Assembly: GCA_029916745.1 (NCBI GenBank)
Contig: JARXWK010000014.1
Span: 1-64,000 of the forward strand
Length of the DNA: 64,000 nucleotides
Direction of reading: 5' to 3'
Source: Dysgonomonadaceae bacterium PH5-43
GTDB lineage: Bacteria > Bacteroidota > Bacteroidia > Bacteroidales > Azobacteroidaceae
Shown here: piece by piece, positions 1 through 9,552 of the stretch
How positions within the stretch are numbered: position 1 is the first letter of the stretch
Layout of the letters: every line of letters begins with the position of its first letter
Program-made: the position numbers and the translations under genes
The notes under the pieces: model-generated
Told to the model about the DNA's origin: nothing
Databases searched by the model: none
What the model saw: only the letters and a program-made list of their open reading frames with translations

Positions 1-100
1 AACAAACAAATAGATATATTGCTGTTAATCAGCTGAATAAAATTATTTAACATAAAAAAGAAGCTCTTAAATTTGGATTACAACATAGAAGAGACATCGC

Positions 101-144
101 CTCTCTTAGTAGAGAGAAGACCCTAAGTGAAGCTTTGCATTTTT
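101..144 (+). repeat. Fragment of the modular intergenic repeat (right end of the array)
   Basis: This stretch carries the last hairpin unit, CTCTTAGTAGAGAGAAG, followed by the end motif CCTAAGTGAAGCTTTGCA and a T run. It closely matches the right end of the array in the long copies near 28.42, 44.70 and 63.09 kb. The left module and the alpha, beta and gamma modules are absent, so it is a solo end fragment. It lies about 50 bases beyond the stop codon of the gene on the minus strand. The rest of positions 1-192 shows no gene; only a weak hairpin (GGATTTGCGTCC, about 171-182) is visible near that stop. Confidence 0.7.
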
Positions 145-192
145 AGGAGAAAAATACTTGCCAAAAGATAGGATTTGCGTCCTTTCTTATTC

Positions 193-2670
193 TCAATTAT
201 TCACTATTTGACCATCAGATATTCCCTGACAATCAATTATTATTTTACTCCTTGAACTGTTATTATAGAACTGGATTTTTGCTTTCCCTTCATATTGTGT
301 ATCTATATTAGGATTCCAATACAAGGTACGTCTGTAATCGACATCACCAAAAACAGGAGGATTAGCTTTGTAATCGGGGTTATAAAAATCTTTAGCCTCC
401 GAATAGCCTTGAAAACTGGTATGACGAAGACCTTCGGGATAATAATTTATGTCGTTGTTGTGTAAATGTAAATAGATAAATACTTTAGGTGTAATCATTC
501 CGCCTTTATTACAAGTAAAATCACTCTTAGTCCAAGCATACAAATCAGTATAATATACATCTATTTTAGAAATTTCTTTTATCTCTACCTGACTTGGGAA
601 TCCATAATAAAGGAATACTTTATCTTCCATTTGCTTGAATGTCATAAGTTTATCATTGTGCCCATAACACCAATGTATATCTCTATTATTGAATTTACCC
701 TCATACATATCATACTGCGATAATTTTTGATGCAAATATTCATTAACTGTATAAAAATAATTTGCGCCTTTATCTTGCAAATCATTGTAATCTTTATCTA
801 CATCAAATACAATGTCAGGGCCTGTGTGCTTCGAGACTCTCTTTTTTATAACTACCTCTCTTAATAACTTTTCGTCTAACACAGATGTTTTTTTAGAACT
901 TTCATTTTGCAATTTTGGCATTAAATAAAATCTATTGTCAATGTCTAATTCACTTAAAGAAAAGGATTTTAGATTGGGAGAAATAGTTCGGTCTAATAAT
1001 ATCCTGCTCTTAAATGTTTTGCCTTTTTGAGTTGCGTGAAGTCCTAAAAACCATTTATTATACAGAGAAACCGAATCTAAAGAGAACGCAAATTCCCCTT
1101 CTTTATCTGTAATAGCCTTACCTCTAAACGACATAGAATCTTGCGTCATCCACATAAACATATTTGTATCTTTTGCAGGTTTTTTATTGCGAAAGTTCAA
1201 CACCTTTCCTGTAATCAACAAACTTTCCTCTATAGGGTGATTAGTATTGAATTGCTTAATGCCCGCCATACGTTTCCATTCGTAGCGTTTCCAGCCATTT
1301 ACCAACATTAGAAGGTCTAAGTCTCTGTCACGTTTAGGTTTACTTTCGTCATCTCCTTTGAAGTAGTACGAAGGATTTGCTATATATCCCTTAAGCTCTG
1401 ACGATAAAAGCAGATTGGTATAAACATTATCCAAGTAATATTCCTCCAAACTGTTTGCCGCCGACTTAACCGATAATGACAAATATGACGGTGTAAAGCC
1501 TTCCTTGTTTTTTGTTTCTACCGTAAGTTCTATTAATTCAAATGGATCGTAAATTTCTTTTTTACTCTTTATTGTTAAGGTTGTTGTTTGTGGGTGAGAA
1601 ATGAAAATCATACGTTCAGCGAATACTTCGCCTTTTTGGTCGAACAATGTAATGTTATTAACTCCTGTAGGTAATGCTGATTCAGGCACAACTATCTCTC
1701 GATAATCATCAGAGATAAAGGCATTGAAATAATATACCTTTCCTCTACAGGCTACACTTATACCTAAAGTATCTTGTGGTTGATTGTTTGTTTTGTTTAC
1801 TTTTATAGATAGTTCTTTATTATCGGTCTTTCCTACCGACATAACATAACCTTCTTGAAGAGGAGTCGGCAGCTCTATATCATAAGTCTTATTATTGTAA
1901 AATACTTTTGCCTTAAGACGTTTATTCTCAGAGTTAATCTCGAACGAACCTATGCCTTGATGTTCAGTATTAAAGCTTGCAAGTTCTTCGTTCCACATAC
2001 CATAAACCTTACCTGTTACTGATATGTTGGCTCCATTCTTGTCGGTTGCCTTAAAGGCAACACGCGAACGAAGACCTTTAACGAGATTGCCTCCTTCGGG
2101 ATAGAATGTAATGTTAACATCTTTGCTACTTTCTTGTCTTACTCTTTCCTTAGCTTTTTCTATAGCGTTATTATCGACAGTTATATCTGTATAATCGCCA
2201 TTTATTTTAGGTTTTTCAAACACTGGTAACACTCTACTATAAATAAAAGCTTCACCAAAGTTAAGCATACAACGAGTGTAGGCTCTAACCTCATAGAAAT
2301 CGGAGTTATGCTCTTGGGTGTTTAAGATAAACTCGCCATGCGCTTGTCCGTTATCTATTTTAATTTTTTTAGTTTCAAGAATATCGCCTCGTCCATTAAG
2401 CAGTTCTACATACAAAACTTTACTCAAGTCAGTAAAAGTATTGTTATCGGCAGAAACTACGTAAGACTTAAACCAGATTGTGTCGCCTACGAAATAACTT
2501 GTATTATCGAGATGTAAATAAACTTTCTCTTGCGGATAGTTGTAATTAAACGTGTGAATGTTCTTTACAAACTGAGCAAGTCTTTCTACGGCAGTAGAAT
2601 CGCTTTGAGAGTATATGCCCATTATAGACAAAACAAACAAAATAAAGAATGAGGTAAAGAGCTTTTTCAT
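193..2670 (-). CDS. Secreted MG2-domain (alpha-2-macroglobulin-like) cell-surface protein
   Basis: Large exported protein of 825 residues. I start it at the ATG at 2670, because MKKLFTSFFILFVLS directly from there is a clean signal peptide; an upstream ATG at 2694 would add eight polar residues. The first part has the MG2-like pattern of Bacteroidetes surface proteins (YPQEKVYLHLDNTSYFVGDT). The middle holds the family segment ending LDLLMLVNGWKRYEW. The last 200 residues look like a degenerate TonB-receptor plug (EVVIKKR and later EISKIDVYY) with no beta-barrel after it. Many relatives are annotated only as hypothetical or carboxypeptidase-regulatory-like proteins. The substrate is unknown; a role in envelope polysaccharide or protein handling is a guess. 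It stands alone, divergent from uvrA. Confidence 0.8.
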   Translation of the reverse strand: MKKLFTSFFILFVLSIMGIYSQSDSTAVERLAQFVKNIHTFNYNYPQEKVYLHLDNTSYFVGDTIWFKSYVVSADNNTFTDLSKVLYVELLNGRGDILETKKIKIDNGQAHGEFILNTQEHNSDFYEVRAYTRCMLNFGEAFIYSRVLPVFEKPKINGDYTDITVDNNAIEKAKERVRQESSKDVNITFYPEGGNLVKGLRSRVAFKATDKNGANISVTGKVYGMWNEELASFNTEHQGIGSFEINSENKRLKAKVFYNNKTYDIELPTPLQEGYVMSVGKTDNKELSIKVNKTNNQPQDTLGISVACRGKVYYFNAFISDDYREIVVPESALPTGVNNITLFDQKGEVFAERMIFISHPQTTTLTIKSKKEIYDPFELIELTVETKNKEGFTPSYLSLSVKSAANSLEEYYLDNVYTNLLLSSELKGYIANPSYYFKGDDESKPKRDRDLDLLMLVNGWKRYEWKRMAGIKQFNTNHPIEESLLITGKVLNFRNKKPAKDTNMFMWMTQDSMSFRGKAITDKEGEFAFSLDSVSLYNKWFLGLHATQKGKTFKSRILLDRTISPNLKSFSLSELDIDNRFYLMPKLQNESSKKTSVLDEKLLREVVIKKRVSKHTGPDIVFDVDKDYNDLQDKGANYFYTVNEYLHQKLSQYDMYEGKFNNRDIHWCYGHNDKLMTFKQMEDKVFLYYGFPSQVEIKEISKIDVYYTDLYAWTKSDFTCNKGGMITPKVFIYLHLHNNDINYYPEGLRHTSFQGYSEAKDFYNPDYKANPPVFGDVDYRRTLYWNPNIDTQYEGKAKIQFYNNSSRSKIIIDCQGISDGQIVNN

Positions 2671-2795
2671 GGTGATATATGTATTTGTTTCCACAAAGAA
2701 AGCAATATTTCCTTAGAAATCAAAAGAATATTGAAACGAATACAGTTGAAGCATCACGAAATAGTCTTAAATTCTAAAAGGATTGAATAGGAAAA

Positions 2796-2886
2796 ACTCA
2801 CATCTACGGTTGTGAGGTATATTGCTGCATTGTAACAACTTTTAGTTTTTATCTTTTAGTTTTTAGTTTTTATCTTACTACCTTTG
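2796..2886 (+). promoter_or_regulatory. uvrA upstream region: hairpin, beta repeat module and -7 box
   Basis: A small hairpin (CTCACA/TGTGAG, about 2798-2817) is followed by a beta repeat module at about 2837-2877, read on the minus strand as alternating AAAAACTAAAAG and ATAAAA. A Bacteroidetes -7 box TACCTTTG (2879-2886) sits about 20 bases before the uvrA ATG. The AT-rich repeat therefore supplies the sequence where the -33 box would be. No clear TTTG is seen at the right distance, so only the -7 box is well supported. Confidence 0.5.
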
Positions 2887-2906
2887 TAAGTTGATTGATA
2901 TAGAAA

Positions 2907-5696
2907 ATGATTGAGTCTAATATAATAATAAAAGGAGCGAGAGTAAACAACCTGAAAAATATAGATGTTGAAATTCCTCGTGATAAGTTTGTAGTAATTA
3001 CTGGTCTGTCGGGTTCGGGAAAGTCGTCGTTGGCTTTCGATACTTTATATGCAGAAGGACAAAGGCGTTATGTCGAAAGTCTCTCGTCTTATGCTCGTCA
3101 ATTCTTAGGTCGAATGAGTAAGCCCGAAGTAGACTATATAAAAGGTATTCCTCCTGCTATAGCAATAGAGCAAAAAGTTAATACTCGCAATCCTCGTTCT
3201 ACGGTGGGAACATCTACCGAAATATACGATTATATGCGAATGTTGTTTGCTCGTGTTGGCAAAACAATATCTCCTGTTACAGGCGAAGTAGTGAAAAAGC
3301 ATAATGTAAACGACATTATTAACGAAATGCTTACTTATCCCGAAGGTACTCGATTGGCGTTACAGACAAAGATAGTGCCTTCTGAAGATCGTAGTATGAA
3401 AGAACAATTGGAAGTTCTTATAAAAGAAGGTTATTCGCGGGTAGAAATTAATGATAAAGTTTATTCGATTAATGAAGTCGTAAAAGATGAAAGTCTTATT
3501 TTTCAAGAAAATATTTATTTGCTGATAGACAGACTCACCGCATCTGCAGATAAACAAGTTGTTTCGCGCTTGTCAGACTCTGTGGAAACGGCTTTCTATG
3601 AAGGTAAAGGTCGATGCATTATAAAATTTTACACTTCGGAAGAAACAATAGTCAAAGAGTTTTCTAACAAGTTTGAAGCCGATGGAATAGAATTTGAAGA
3701 GCCGACCGACCTTATGTTTAACTTCAACAGTTCGGCGGGAGCTTGCCCTAATTGCGAGGGCTTTGGAAAGACTATTGGAATCTCGGAAGACTTAGTTATT
3801 CCCAATCAATACCTTTCGCTTTACGAAGATGCCGTTATTTGTTGGAAAGGAGATAAGATGAGCGAATGGAAAAGAGACTTTATTAGCAATGCAAAACAAT
3901 ATAATTTCCCAATTCATAGACCTTATTGCGAGCTTACCGAAGCAGAAAAAACTCTACTTTGGGAAGGTAAAGGAACTCTTTTAGGAATAAATGCGTTCTT
4001 CGATTTTGTTCAGCAAAATCAATATAAAATACAATATCGGGTTTTGTTAGCCAGATATAGAGGTAAAACAGTTTGTCCTTCGTGTAGGGGAACTCGTTTG
4101 AAGCCGCAGGCTCTTTATGTAAAGCTACAAGGAGAAACTATAAACGACTTGATAAATCTTCCTATTCATAAGTTGAAAGATTTTTTCGACAATCTTGAAT
4201 TGAACGAACAAGAAGCCAAAATAGCAAAACGTCTGTTGATCGAGATAAATACAAGAATAAATCTTCTTATGAATGTAGGCTTGAGTTATTTAACCCTAAA
4301 CAGATTGTCGTCTTCTCTGTCTGGGGGAGAAAGTCAAAGAATAAATCTTGTAACATCTTTGGGAAGTAGTTTAGTTGGGTCGTTGTATGTTTTAGACGAA
4401 CCCAGTATCGGTCTGCACTCTAAAGATACCGACTTGTTGATTAATGTTCTTCGTCAGCTTCAATCTTTGGGTAATACGGTAGTTGTAGTCGAACACGACG
4501 AAGAGATTATTCGTGCTGCCGATTATATAATAGATATAGGTCCGGATGCCGGACAGCTTGGTGGTGAGGTTGTTTATCAAGGAAGTATGTCAAACTTAGA
4601 TAGTAATAGCGATAGCCATACAGTTAAATATCTTACAGGGAAAGAACGGATTGAAGTTCCTAAAAGACGAAGAAAATGGAATAACTATATAGAGGTACAA
4701 GGAGCAAGGATTCATAACCTTAAGAATATAAACGTTCGTTTCCCTCTTAATGTAATGACGGTAGTAACCGGAGTTAGCGGTTCGGGTAAGTCATCATTAG
4801 TTAGAGATGTATTTTACGAAGGATTGCGAAAATATTATGATAATGTAAAAGATTTATCGGCTCATCTTACTGGAGTGGCAGGCGACCTCAATCTTATTAA
4901 GAATATAGAGTTTGTAGATCAGAATCCTATAGGAAAAACCTCGCGCTCCAACCCCGTTACATATATTAAGGTTTATGACGAGATAAGAAAGCTGTTTAGC
5001 GAACAACCATTAGCAAAGCAATTTCACTTTAATCCGTCTTATTTCTCATTTAACGTAGAGGGTGGAAGATGCGAAGAATGTAAGGGAGAAGGAACAATAA
5101 CAGTAGAAATGCAATTTATGGCAGACGTTGTGCTCGAATGTGAGGCCTGCAAAGGAAAACGTTTCCGTAAAGACATACTCGATGTTTTGTACAAAGAGAA
5201 AAACATCTACGACGTATTAGAAATGACAATTGATGAAGCTATCAATTTCTTTTCTAACGAAAAAGACAGCACAGAACGTAAGATAGCTAAACGACTTCAA
5301 ACTCTACACGATGTAGGATTGGGATATATCAAGCTCGGGCAAAGTTCGTTAACTCTTTCGGGAGGAGAAAATCAGAGAGTGAAGCTGGCGTATCATTTGT
5401 TGGAAGAAAAAACAAGCTCCACCTTATTTATATTCGACGAACCCACAACCGGATTACATTTTCACGATATAAAAACCCTGATGAAAGCGTTCGATGCTCT
5501 TATTGCTAAAGGACACACCATAGTTATAATAGAACACAATATGGACGTTATAAAGATGGCAGACCATATTATCGACTTAGGGCCAGATGGAGGAGACGAA
5601 GGCGGCTATCTTGTAGCCGAAGGAACCCCCGAAGATGTTGCGCATAACAAAAACTCCCATACGGGTAAGTTCTTGAAACAAAAGCTCGAAGAATAA
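2907..5696 (+). CDS. uvrA: UvrABC excinuclease subunit A
   Basis: DNA damage recognition ATPase of nucleotide excision repair; it loads UvrB on lesions. The 929 residues match the usual UvrA length. Two ABC modules are visible: Walker A GLSGSGKS at 33-40 and GVSGSGKS at 622-629, with signature motifs LSGGES (471-476) and LSGGEN (817-822). Cysteine pairs CPNC and CPSC in the first half and CEEC/CEAC in the second are the zinc-binding sites. The stop codon directly abuts the stop of the small minus-strand gene at 5697, with no spacer. No other uvr gene is nearby. Identification is secure. Confidence 0.97.
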   Translation: MIESNIIIKGARVNNLKNIDVEIPRDKFVVITGLSGSGKSSLAFDTLYAEGQRRYVESLSSYARQFLGRMSKPEVDYIKGIPPAIAIEQKVNTRNPRSTVGTSTEIYDYMRMLFARVGKTISPVTGEVVKKHNVNDIINEMLTYPEGTRLALQTKIVPSEDRSMKEQLEVLIKEGYSRVEINDKVYSINEVVKDESLIFQENIYLLIDRLTASADKQVVSRLSDSVETAFYEGKGRCIIKFYTSEETIVKEFSNKFEADGIEFEEPTDLMFNFNSSAGACPNCEGFGKTIGISEDLVIPNQYLSLYEDAVICWKGDKMSEWKRDFISNAKQYNFPIHRPYCELTEAEKTLLWEGKGTLLGINAFFDFVQQNQYKIQYRVLLARYRGKTVCPSCRGTRLKPQALYVKLQGETINDLINLPIHKLKDFFDNLELNEQEAKIAKRLLIEINTRINLLMNVGLSYLTLNRLSSSLSGGESQRINLVTSLGSSLVGSLYVLDEPSIGLHSKDTDLLINVLRQLQSLGNTVVVVEHDEEIIRAADYIIDIGPDAGQLGGEVVYQGSMSNLDSNSDSHTVKYLTGKERIEVPKRRRKWNNYIEVQGARIHNLKNINVRFPLNVMTVVTGVSGSGKSSLVRDVFYEGLRKYYDNVKDLSAHLTGVAGDLNLIKNIEFVDQNPIGKTSRSNPVTYIKVYDEIRKLFSEQPLAKQFHFNPSYFSFNVEGGRCEECKGEGTITVEMQFMADVVLECEACKGKRFRKDILDVLYKEKNIYDVLEMTIDEAINFFSNEKDSTERKIAKRLQTLHDVGLGYIKLGQSSLTLSGGENQRVKLAYHLLEEKTSSTLFIFDEPTTGLHFHDIKTLMKAFDALIAKGHTIVIIEHNMDVIKMADHIIDLGPDGGDEGGYLVAEGTPEDVAHNKNSHTGKFLKQKLEE

Positions 5697-5921
5697 TTAT
5701 TGCTCCTTGTTTTTTCTGTTGTTCTTGTATTTCTCATTGTTTTCATACTTCTTCTTCTGAAAGAAATATGTCGCAATTATAACTACAACAACAACACCTA
5801 CAGTTGCGTAATACTGAGCAAAACTCAGTTCCTCATTCCCCTCTCTTCCGGGGTAAGTAAAAATAGCCATACCTATAAGGTAGGCAAGTAATATTAACGG
5901 AAGCGTATGATATTTCTTCAT
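5697..5921 (-). CDS. Small two-helix membrane protein of unknown function
   Basis: Protein of 74 residues. It has a hydrophobic N-terminal segment (LPLILLAYLIGMAIFTY), a short polar loop, a second membrane segment (TVGVVVVVIIATYFF) and a strongly basic, Asn/Lys-rich tail. The likely topology is two helices with the charged tail in the cytoplasm. Its stop codon is adjacent to that of uvrA, tail to tail. A minus-strand -7 box (TACCTTTG, read from 5949 to 5942) stands about 20 bases before the ATG, which supports a real gene. I do not recognise a family. Confidence 0.65.
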   Translation of the reverse strand: MKKYHTLPLILLAYLIGMAIFTYPGREGNEELSFAQYYATVGVVVVVIIATYFFQKKKYENNEKYKNNRKNKEQ

Positions 5922-6022
5922 CTCAATTTATGTTTACCCTTCAAAGGTATGTAAGTTTTAGAGATTAAGATGAATTTTGAAAAGATAAAATCGTAAATTT
6001 GCACACTCTTAATGTTTTTTAA

Positions 6023-7102
6023 ATGAAAATAGCGGCATTAGTATCAGGCGGAGTCGACAGTTCTGTTGTAGTTCATCAACTAAAAGAGGCAGGCTACGAC
6101 CCTACAATATTCTACATCAAAATAGGAATGGAAGACAAAGACGGATATATCGATTGCCCGTCGGAAGAAGATATAGAGATAACCTCCTACATAGCCAAGA
6201 AGTACGGCTGTAAAATGGAAGTGGTATCCCTGCACGAAGAATACTGGGAAAACGTAGTAAGTTACACCATCGACGCAGTAAAACGAGGTCTGACACCAAA
6301 CCCCGATATGATGTGCAATAAACTTATCAAGTTCGGAACATTCGAAGAGAAGTGGGGGCACGAATTCGACAAGATAGCCACCGGACATTACGCAACCACT
6401 ACCGAAATAAACAACAAGACATTCTTATCAACCGCAGCCGATAAAGTTAAAGACCAAACGTATTTCTTAGGACAGGTAAACTATCTGCAAATCTCTAAAC
6501 TGATGTTCCCAATCGGGAATCTGCAGAAAGGAGAAGTGAGACAAATAGCAGCCCAACAAGCACTGCCTAGCGCATTACGAAAAGACAGTCAGGGAATATG
6601 TTTCTTAGGTAAAATAAACTACAACGACTTCATTAAAAGGTATTTGGGCGAGCGTCCCGGTAAAATAGTAGAGCTCGAAACCGGAAAAGTATTAGGCAAA
6701 CACAAAGGATACTGGTTTCACACAATAGGGCAGCGCAAAGGGCTTTACCTCAGCGGAGGTCCCTGGTTTGTTATCAAAAAGGATATAAAAAGAAATATAA
6801 TATACGTATCGAACGGTTACGACCCCGAAACACAATATGGCAAAACCATAAATCTGCAGGGGTTCCACTTCATAACCGAAAACATTTGGGGAGACTTTGA
6901 AGGCGAACAAGACGTAGCATTTAAGATACGCCATACCCCTGAATTTACCTTCGGAAAGATAAAACGTATAGGCGACATTTATCGCATCGAATCCGAAGAT
7001 AAAATACAGGGCATTGCGGCTGGGCAATTCGGCGTAGTGTACGACAAAGATTGCAAACTCTGTCTGGGTAGCGGAATGATAATCGACGAAGACACCTTAT
7101 AG
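6023..7102 (+). CDS. mnmA: tRNA-specific 2-thiouridylase MnmA
   Basis: Adds sulfur to U34 of tRNA Lys, Glu and Gln in an ATP-dependent reaction. The N-terminal PP-loop SGGVDSS (residues 8-14) activates the uridine by adenylation. Cys98 in NPDMMCN and Cys193 in GICFLG are the catalytic pair expected for the bacterial enzyme. The length, 359 residues, is normal. A possible -7 box TAAATTTG lies at 5994-6001. Its last six bases overlap the 3' end of the convergent acetyltransferase gene. Secure call. Confidence 0.96.
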   Translation: MKIAALVSGGVDSSVVVHQLKEAGYDPTIFYIKIGMEDKDGYIDCPSEEDIEITSYIAKKYGCKMEVVSLHEEYWENVVSYTIDAVKRGLTPNPDMMCNKLIKFGTFEEKWGHEFDKIATGHYATTTEINNKTFLSTAADKVKDQTYFLGQVNYLQISKLMFPIGNLQKGEVRQIAAQQALPSALRKDSQGICFLGKINYNDFIKRYLGERPGKIVELETGKVLGKHKGYWFHTIGQRKGLYLSGGPWFVIKKDIKRNIIYVSNGYDPETQYGKTINLQGFHFITENIWGDFEGEQDVAFKIRHTPEFTFGKIKRIGDIYRIESEDKIQGIAAGQFGVVYDKDCKLCLGSGMIIDEDTL

Positions 7103-7375
7103 TACATCTCTAGCCGAAGGAGTGCGCGCAAACATCGCTACAACAAACCTACAAGTAGGTATAACCGTAATGTTTTTTTCGCGGGCAAAGTCTACAGCTT
7201 TTTCAAACATAGCCTTGCCAATTCCCTGTCCCTTATAACGAGGGTCTACCCCCGTGTGGTCGATAATAATAGCCTTATCGCCGTTCCAAACGAACGTCAT
7301 ATCGCCCAATTCCACGCCATCGTTCACGGCAACGAAAGCGCCATTCTTACCATTGTCTTTAACAATAACATTCAT
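7097..7375 (-). CDS. Short GNAT-family N-acetyltransferase
   Basis: Single-domain acetyltransferase of 92 residues. I start at the ATG at 7375 (MNVIVKDNG); the longer reading frame runs back into the CDGSH gene and is not protein-like there. The acetyl-CoA binding loop is visible as [18 protein letters not shown]. Fewer residues precede it than in full-length GNATs, as in the YidJ/Gtn10-like short group, whose substrates are mostly unknown. The gene begins five bases after the CDGSH stop codon, so the two are probably co-transcribed. The 3' end overlaps mnmA by six bases. Confidence 0.8.
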   Translation of the reverse strand: MNVIVKDNGKNGAFVAVNDGVELGDMTFVWNGDKAIIIDHTGVDPRYKGQGIGKAMFEKAVDFAREKNITVIPTCRFVVAMFARTPSARDVL

Positions 7376-7379
7376 AACA

Positions 7380-7814
7380 TCAACCTTTAAAATTATTTGT
7401 AACGTGCGAGCCATCACAGTAAGGCGCATTCTTGGTTTTTCCACACCTGCAAAACGCCGTTGTGCCACTCTTCGACTCGGTAGAGCCATCTTTTCTCTTT
7501 ACTAACAAGCTTCCCGAAACCATCAGCGGACCATCAGGAGCCATCTCTACGCTTACCGTAGGTTTTTTTACATCTTCCATCGTTTCTTTTTTATCGTTGT
7601 TGTAATAATACGTCAATGCGCCCGAAGGGCATCTCTCAACCTGTTTAATAATCCTCTCGGTAGAGGCGCCATTAACATTCACCCAAGGTCGTTTTTTAGG
7701 GTCGAATACCTCCGGAAGTTCTTTCCAGCAATAAGTAATATGAATACACTTGGCAGGCAACCAAACCACGGTTATTTCGCCATTCGAATACTCACGTCTA
7801 ACTTCTTCACTCAT
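7380..7814 (-). CDS. Iron-sulfur protein: YjdI-type [4Fe-4S]-like domain fused to CDGSH domain
   Basis: Protein of 144 residues from the ATG at 7814; an ATG at 7847 is less likely. Residues 1-70 match the YjdI/Fer4_19 type domain, with Cys23, Cys29 and Cys62 (CIHITYC ... RCPSG). Residues 85-144 form a CDGSH iron-sulfur domain of mitoNEET type, with ligands Cys122, Cys124, Cys133 and His137 in CRCG...PYCDGSH. Such proteins are thought to handle redox or iron-sulfur chemistry; the exact role is not established. It forms a probable two-gene unit with the acetyltransferase. Confidence 0.85.
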   Translation of the reverse strand: MSEEVRREYSNGEITVVWLPAKCIHITYCWKELPEVFDPKKRPWVNVNGASTERIIKQVERCPSGALTYYYNNDKKETMEDVKKPTVSVEMAPDGPLMVSGSLLVKRKDGSTESKSGTTAFCRCGKTKNAPYCDGSHVTNNFKG

Positions 7815-8031
7815 AATGTTTTTATTTTTAAGTTTATATTGTAACATTAACTAAGCAGGCTTTGTTTTGGTGAAGGCAGATTGAAAAGCCTTGCCTTTAC
7901 ACTTTTCTTTTACTACTCAATGAGTTAAGGTGAGTTACGGGTGAAAAATAAAACTATATGGAGAGCTGGAAATATCGATGAAGTCAGGTGTTTTTTTTTG
8001 ACTTGTAATTTCATACTTTAACGATAAATGT

Positions 8032-8039
8032 TACCTTTG
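8032..8039 (+). promoter_or_regulatory. -7 box (TACCTTTG) before the MBL-fold gene
   Basis: A perfect Bacteroidetes -7 match only eight bases before the first ATG of the MBL-fold gene. No TTTG is found at the expected spacing. The position implies a very short leader, or a start at the second ATG (8057). Confidence 0.4.
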
Positions 8040-8047
8040 AATTTTAT

Positions 8048-8833
8048 ATGCGTAATATGTGGAATTTTAAGATAATCGAAACAGGTTTTTTCGACGCCGA
8101 CGGCGGAGCTATGTTCGGAGCAATACCGAAGAGAGCTTGGAGCAGAAAATATAAATCGACCGACGATAATTGTTGCAAACTGGCTATGAATTGTGTTTTG
8201 CTATGGAATGAAAATCGCAGGGTGCTGATAGATACTGGCGTGGGTAGTAAGGACTTAGGTAAGCTCTCGTATTACAATTTTTCTGAACTCGTAGACATTC
8301 GCCACGCCATTAAGGCGCACGGTTTTTCGCCCCTCGACATAACCGATGTTGTGTTGTCGCATCTGCATTTCGACCACTGTGGCGGCTGCACTTATCTCGA
8401 TTGTTTTGGCGAATTGAGAGTCTCATTTCCTGCCGCAATGCATTACGTAAGTCGCGCGCAGTGGGAGAATTATAAACGTCCGAACGTGCTGGAAAAAGAC
8501 TCGTTCCGACCCGAAGATATGACGATAATAGAGGCGTCGAAACTTCTTACGTTGGTCGAATCCGACGGCGAAATAATTCCAAATCTTAGTGTAGCGTTGG
8601 CAGGCGGACATACTGAGGGTCAGCTGGTTGTGAGCTTCGAGTCGGGAGGAAATCTCATATTAGTGCCGGGCGATGTTGTGCCTACTTCGGCTCATCGTTC
8701 CGATCTCTGGTTGTCGGCTTACGACGTGTCGCCGCTTCGCTCCGTTGGCGATAAAATAAAGCTGAAAGAGATAGCGAAAAATCGTCCGTCAACAACAATA
8801 TTTTATCACGACGCATACAATAAATCTAAGTAA
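8048..8833 (+). CDS. Metallo-beta-lactamase-fold hydrolase
   Basis: Zinc-dependent hydrolase of 261 residues with the complete metal site: His105, His107, Asp109 and His110 (SHLHFDHCGG), His188 (AGGHTEGQ), Asp209 (VPGDVVP) and a final His254. The N-terminal pattern, with a substrate-entry loop before LIDTGVG, is of the lactonase/MBL quorum-quenching-like group, but the substrate cannot be told from sequence. The start may be 8048 or 8057. It is monocistronic and is followed by a strong hairpin at 8871. Confidence 0.85.
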   Translation: MRNMWNFKIIETGFFDADGGAMFGAIPKRAWSRKYKSTDDNCCKLAMNCVLLWNENRRVLIDTGVGSKDLGKLSYYNFSELVDIRHAIKAHGFSPLDITDVVLSHLHFDHCGGCTYLDCFGELRVSFPAAMHYVSRAQWENYKRPNVLEKDSFRPEDMTIIEASKLLTLVESDGEIIPNLSVALAGGHTEGQLVVSFESGGNLILVPGDVVPTSAHRSDLWLSAYDVSPLRSVGDKIKLKEIAKNRPSTTIFYHDAYNKSK

Positions 8834-8870
8834 AGGACTCGCGTTTCAGTCCGAAATCATACAAAAAAAT

Positions 8871-8912
8871 GGGGATAATTGCAGCTAATTATCCCCTCGT
8901 TTATATATATTT
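8871..8912 (+). terminator. Rho-independent terminator after the MBL-fold gene
   Basis: A perfect 10-bp stem, GGGGATAATT/AATTATCCCC, with a six-base loop (8871-8896) is followed by a T/A-rich stretch. A run of A before the stem would give a U run on the other strand, so it could work both ways. It separates the MBL-fold gene from the dcw cluster. Confidence 0.7.
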
Positions 8913-9044
8913 TTTTCTCGACGTATAAAAATGTTAATAACTTTGTTTCCCCCACTGTTGGTATGGTTGAGAAATATACTGACGGACAGCGTTTTAATAT
9001 CTTCGTAACTTGTTGATAACTTTTTAATAAAAAAGATAATAAAA

Positions 9045-9078
9045 AAAGTGGCGGATTGTGGAGAATTGCGTACTTTTA
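9045..9078 (+). promoter_or_regulatory. Candidate MraZ box and promoter of the dcw cluster
   Basis: Direct repeats with a 10-bp period are seen just before mraZ: AAAGTGGCGG (9045-9054), ATTGTGGAGA (9055-9064) and a weaker ATTGCGTACT (9065-9074). Known MraZ operators are direct repeats of this kind: TGGGN with 5-bp spacers in E. coli, and AAAGTG-type decamers in mollicutes. A -7-like TACTTTTA (9071-9078) overlaps the last repeat, as expected for autorepression. The box is an inference from repeat period and motif. Confidence 0.5.
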
Positions 9079-9105
9079 CACTGAAAAATAACAAGTTACA
9101 AAAAA

Positions 9106-9552
9106 ATGGATAGATTTACGGGAGATATAGATGCAAAGGTAGACGCAAAGGGAAGAGTCTTTGTGCCCGCCGTGTTCCGTAAAATCTTACAGAAAATGGA
9201 AGACCCACGCCTTATTATGCGAAAGGATACATACAAAGATTGCTTGGTGCTGTACACTCGCGTAAGCTGGGAGGAAGAGTTAGATAGGGTGCGTTCGAAA
9301 CTAAACAGATACAACGAAGAGCATATTCAGTTCTACAGGCAGTATATGCGCGGCACCGAAACTTTAGAGATGGATATTAACGGACGCATACTTATAAATA
9401 GGAAATATTTGCAGCTGGCGTGCATCGATAAAGATGTGAAGTTTCTGGGAATGGACGACTGCATAGAGATGTGGAGTCCGAAAGTGTTTGAAGATTCTCT
9501 GGTAGATAACGATAAATTTAAAGAACAAGCAAAAATGTTTCTTGGACAATGA
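9106..9552 (+). CDS. mraZ: Transcriptional regulator MraZ
   Basis: First gene of the division and cell wall cluster, 148 residues. It has the two AbrB-like SpoVT half-sites of MraZ: DAKGRVFVPAVFRK near residues 13-26 and DINGRILINRKYL near 85-97. The family forms ring-shaped oligomers that bind direct repeats upstream of their own operon. Its TGA overlaps the rsmH ATG (ATGA), indicating translational coupling. Confidence 0.95.
   Translation: MDRFTGDIDAKVDAKGRVFVPAVFRKILQKMEDPRLIMRKDTYKDCLVLYTRVSWEEELDRVRSKLNRYNEEHIQFYRQYMRGTETLEMDINGRILINRKYLQLACIDKDVKFLGMDDCIEMWSPKVFEDSLVDNDKFKEQAKMFLGQ

Noticed and set aside
7872-7896. Terminator hairpin between the CDGSH gene and the MBL gene
   Set aside because: Only about six pairs (AAGGCA/TGCCTT) with a long loop, and it lies on the promoter side of both genes.
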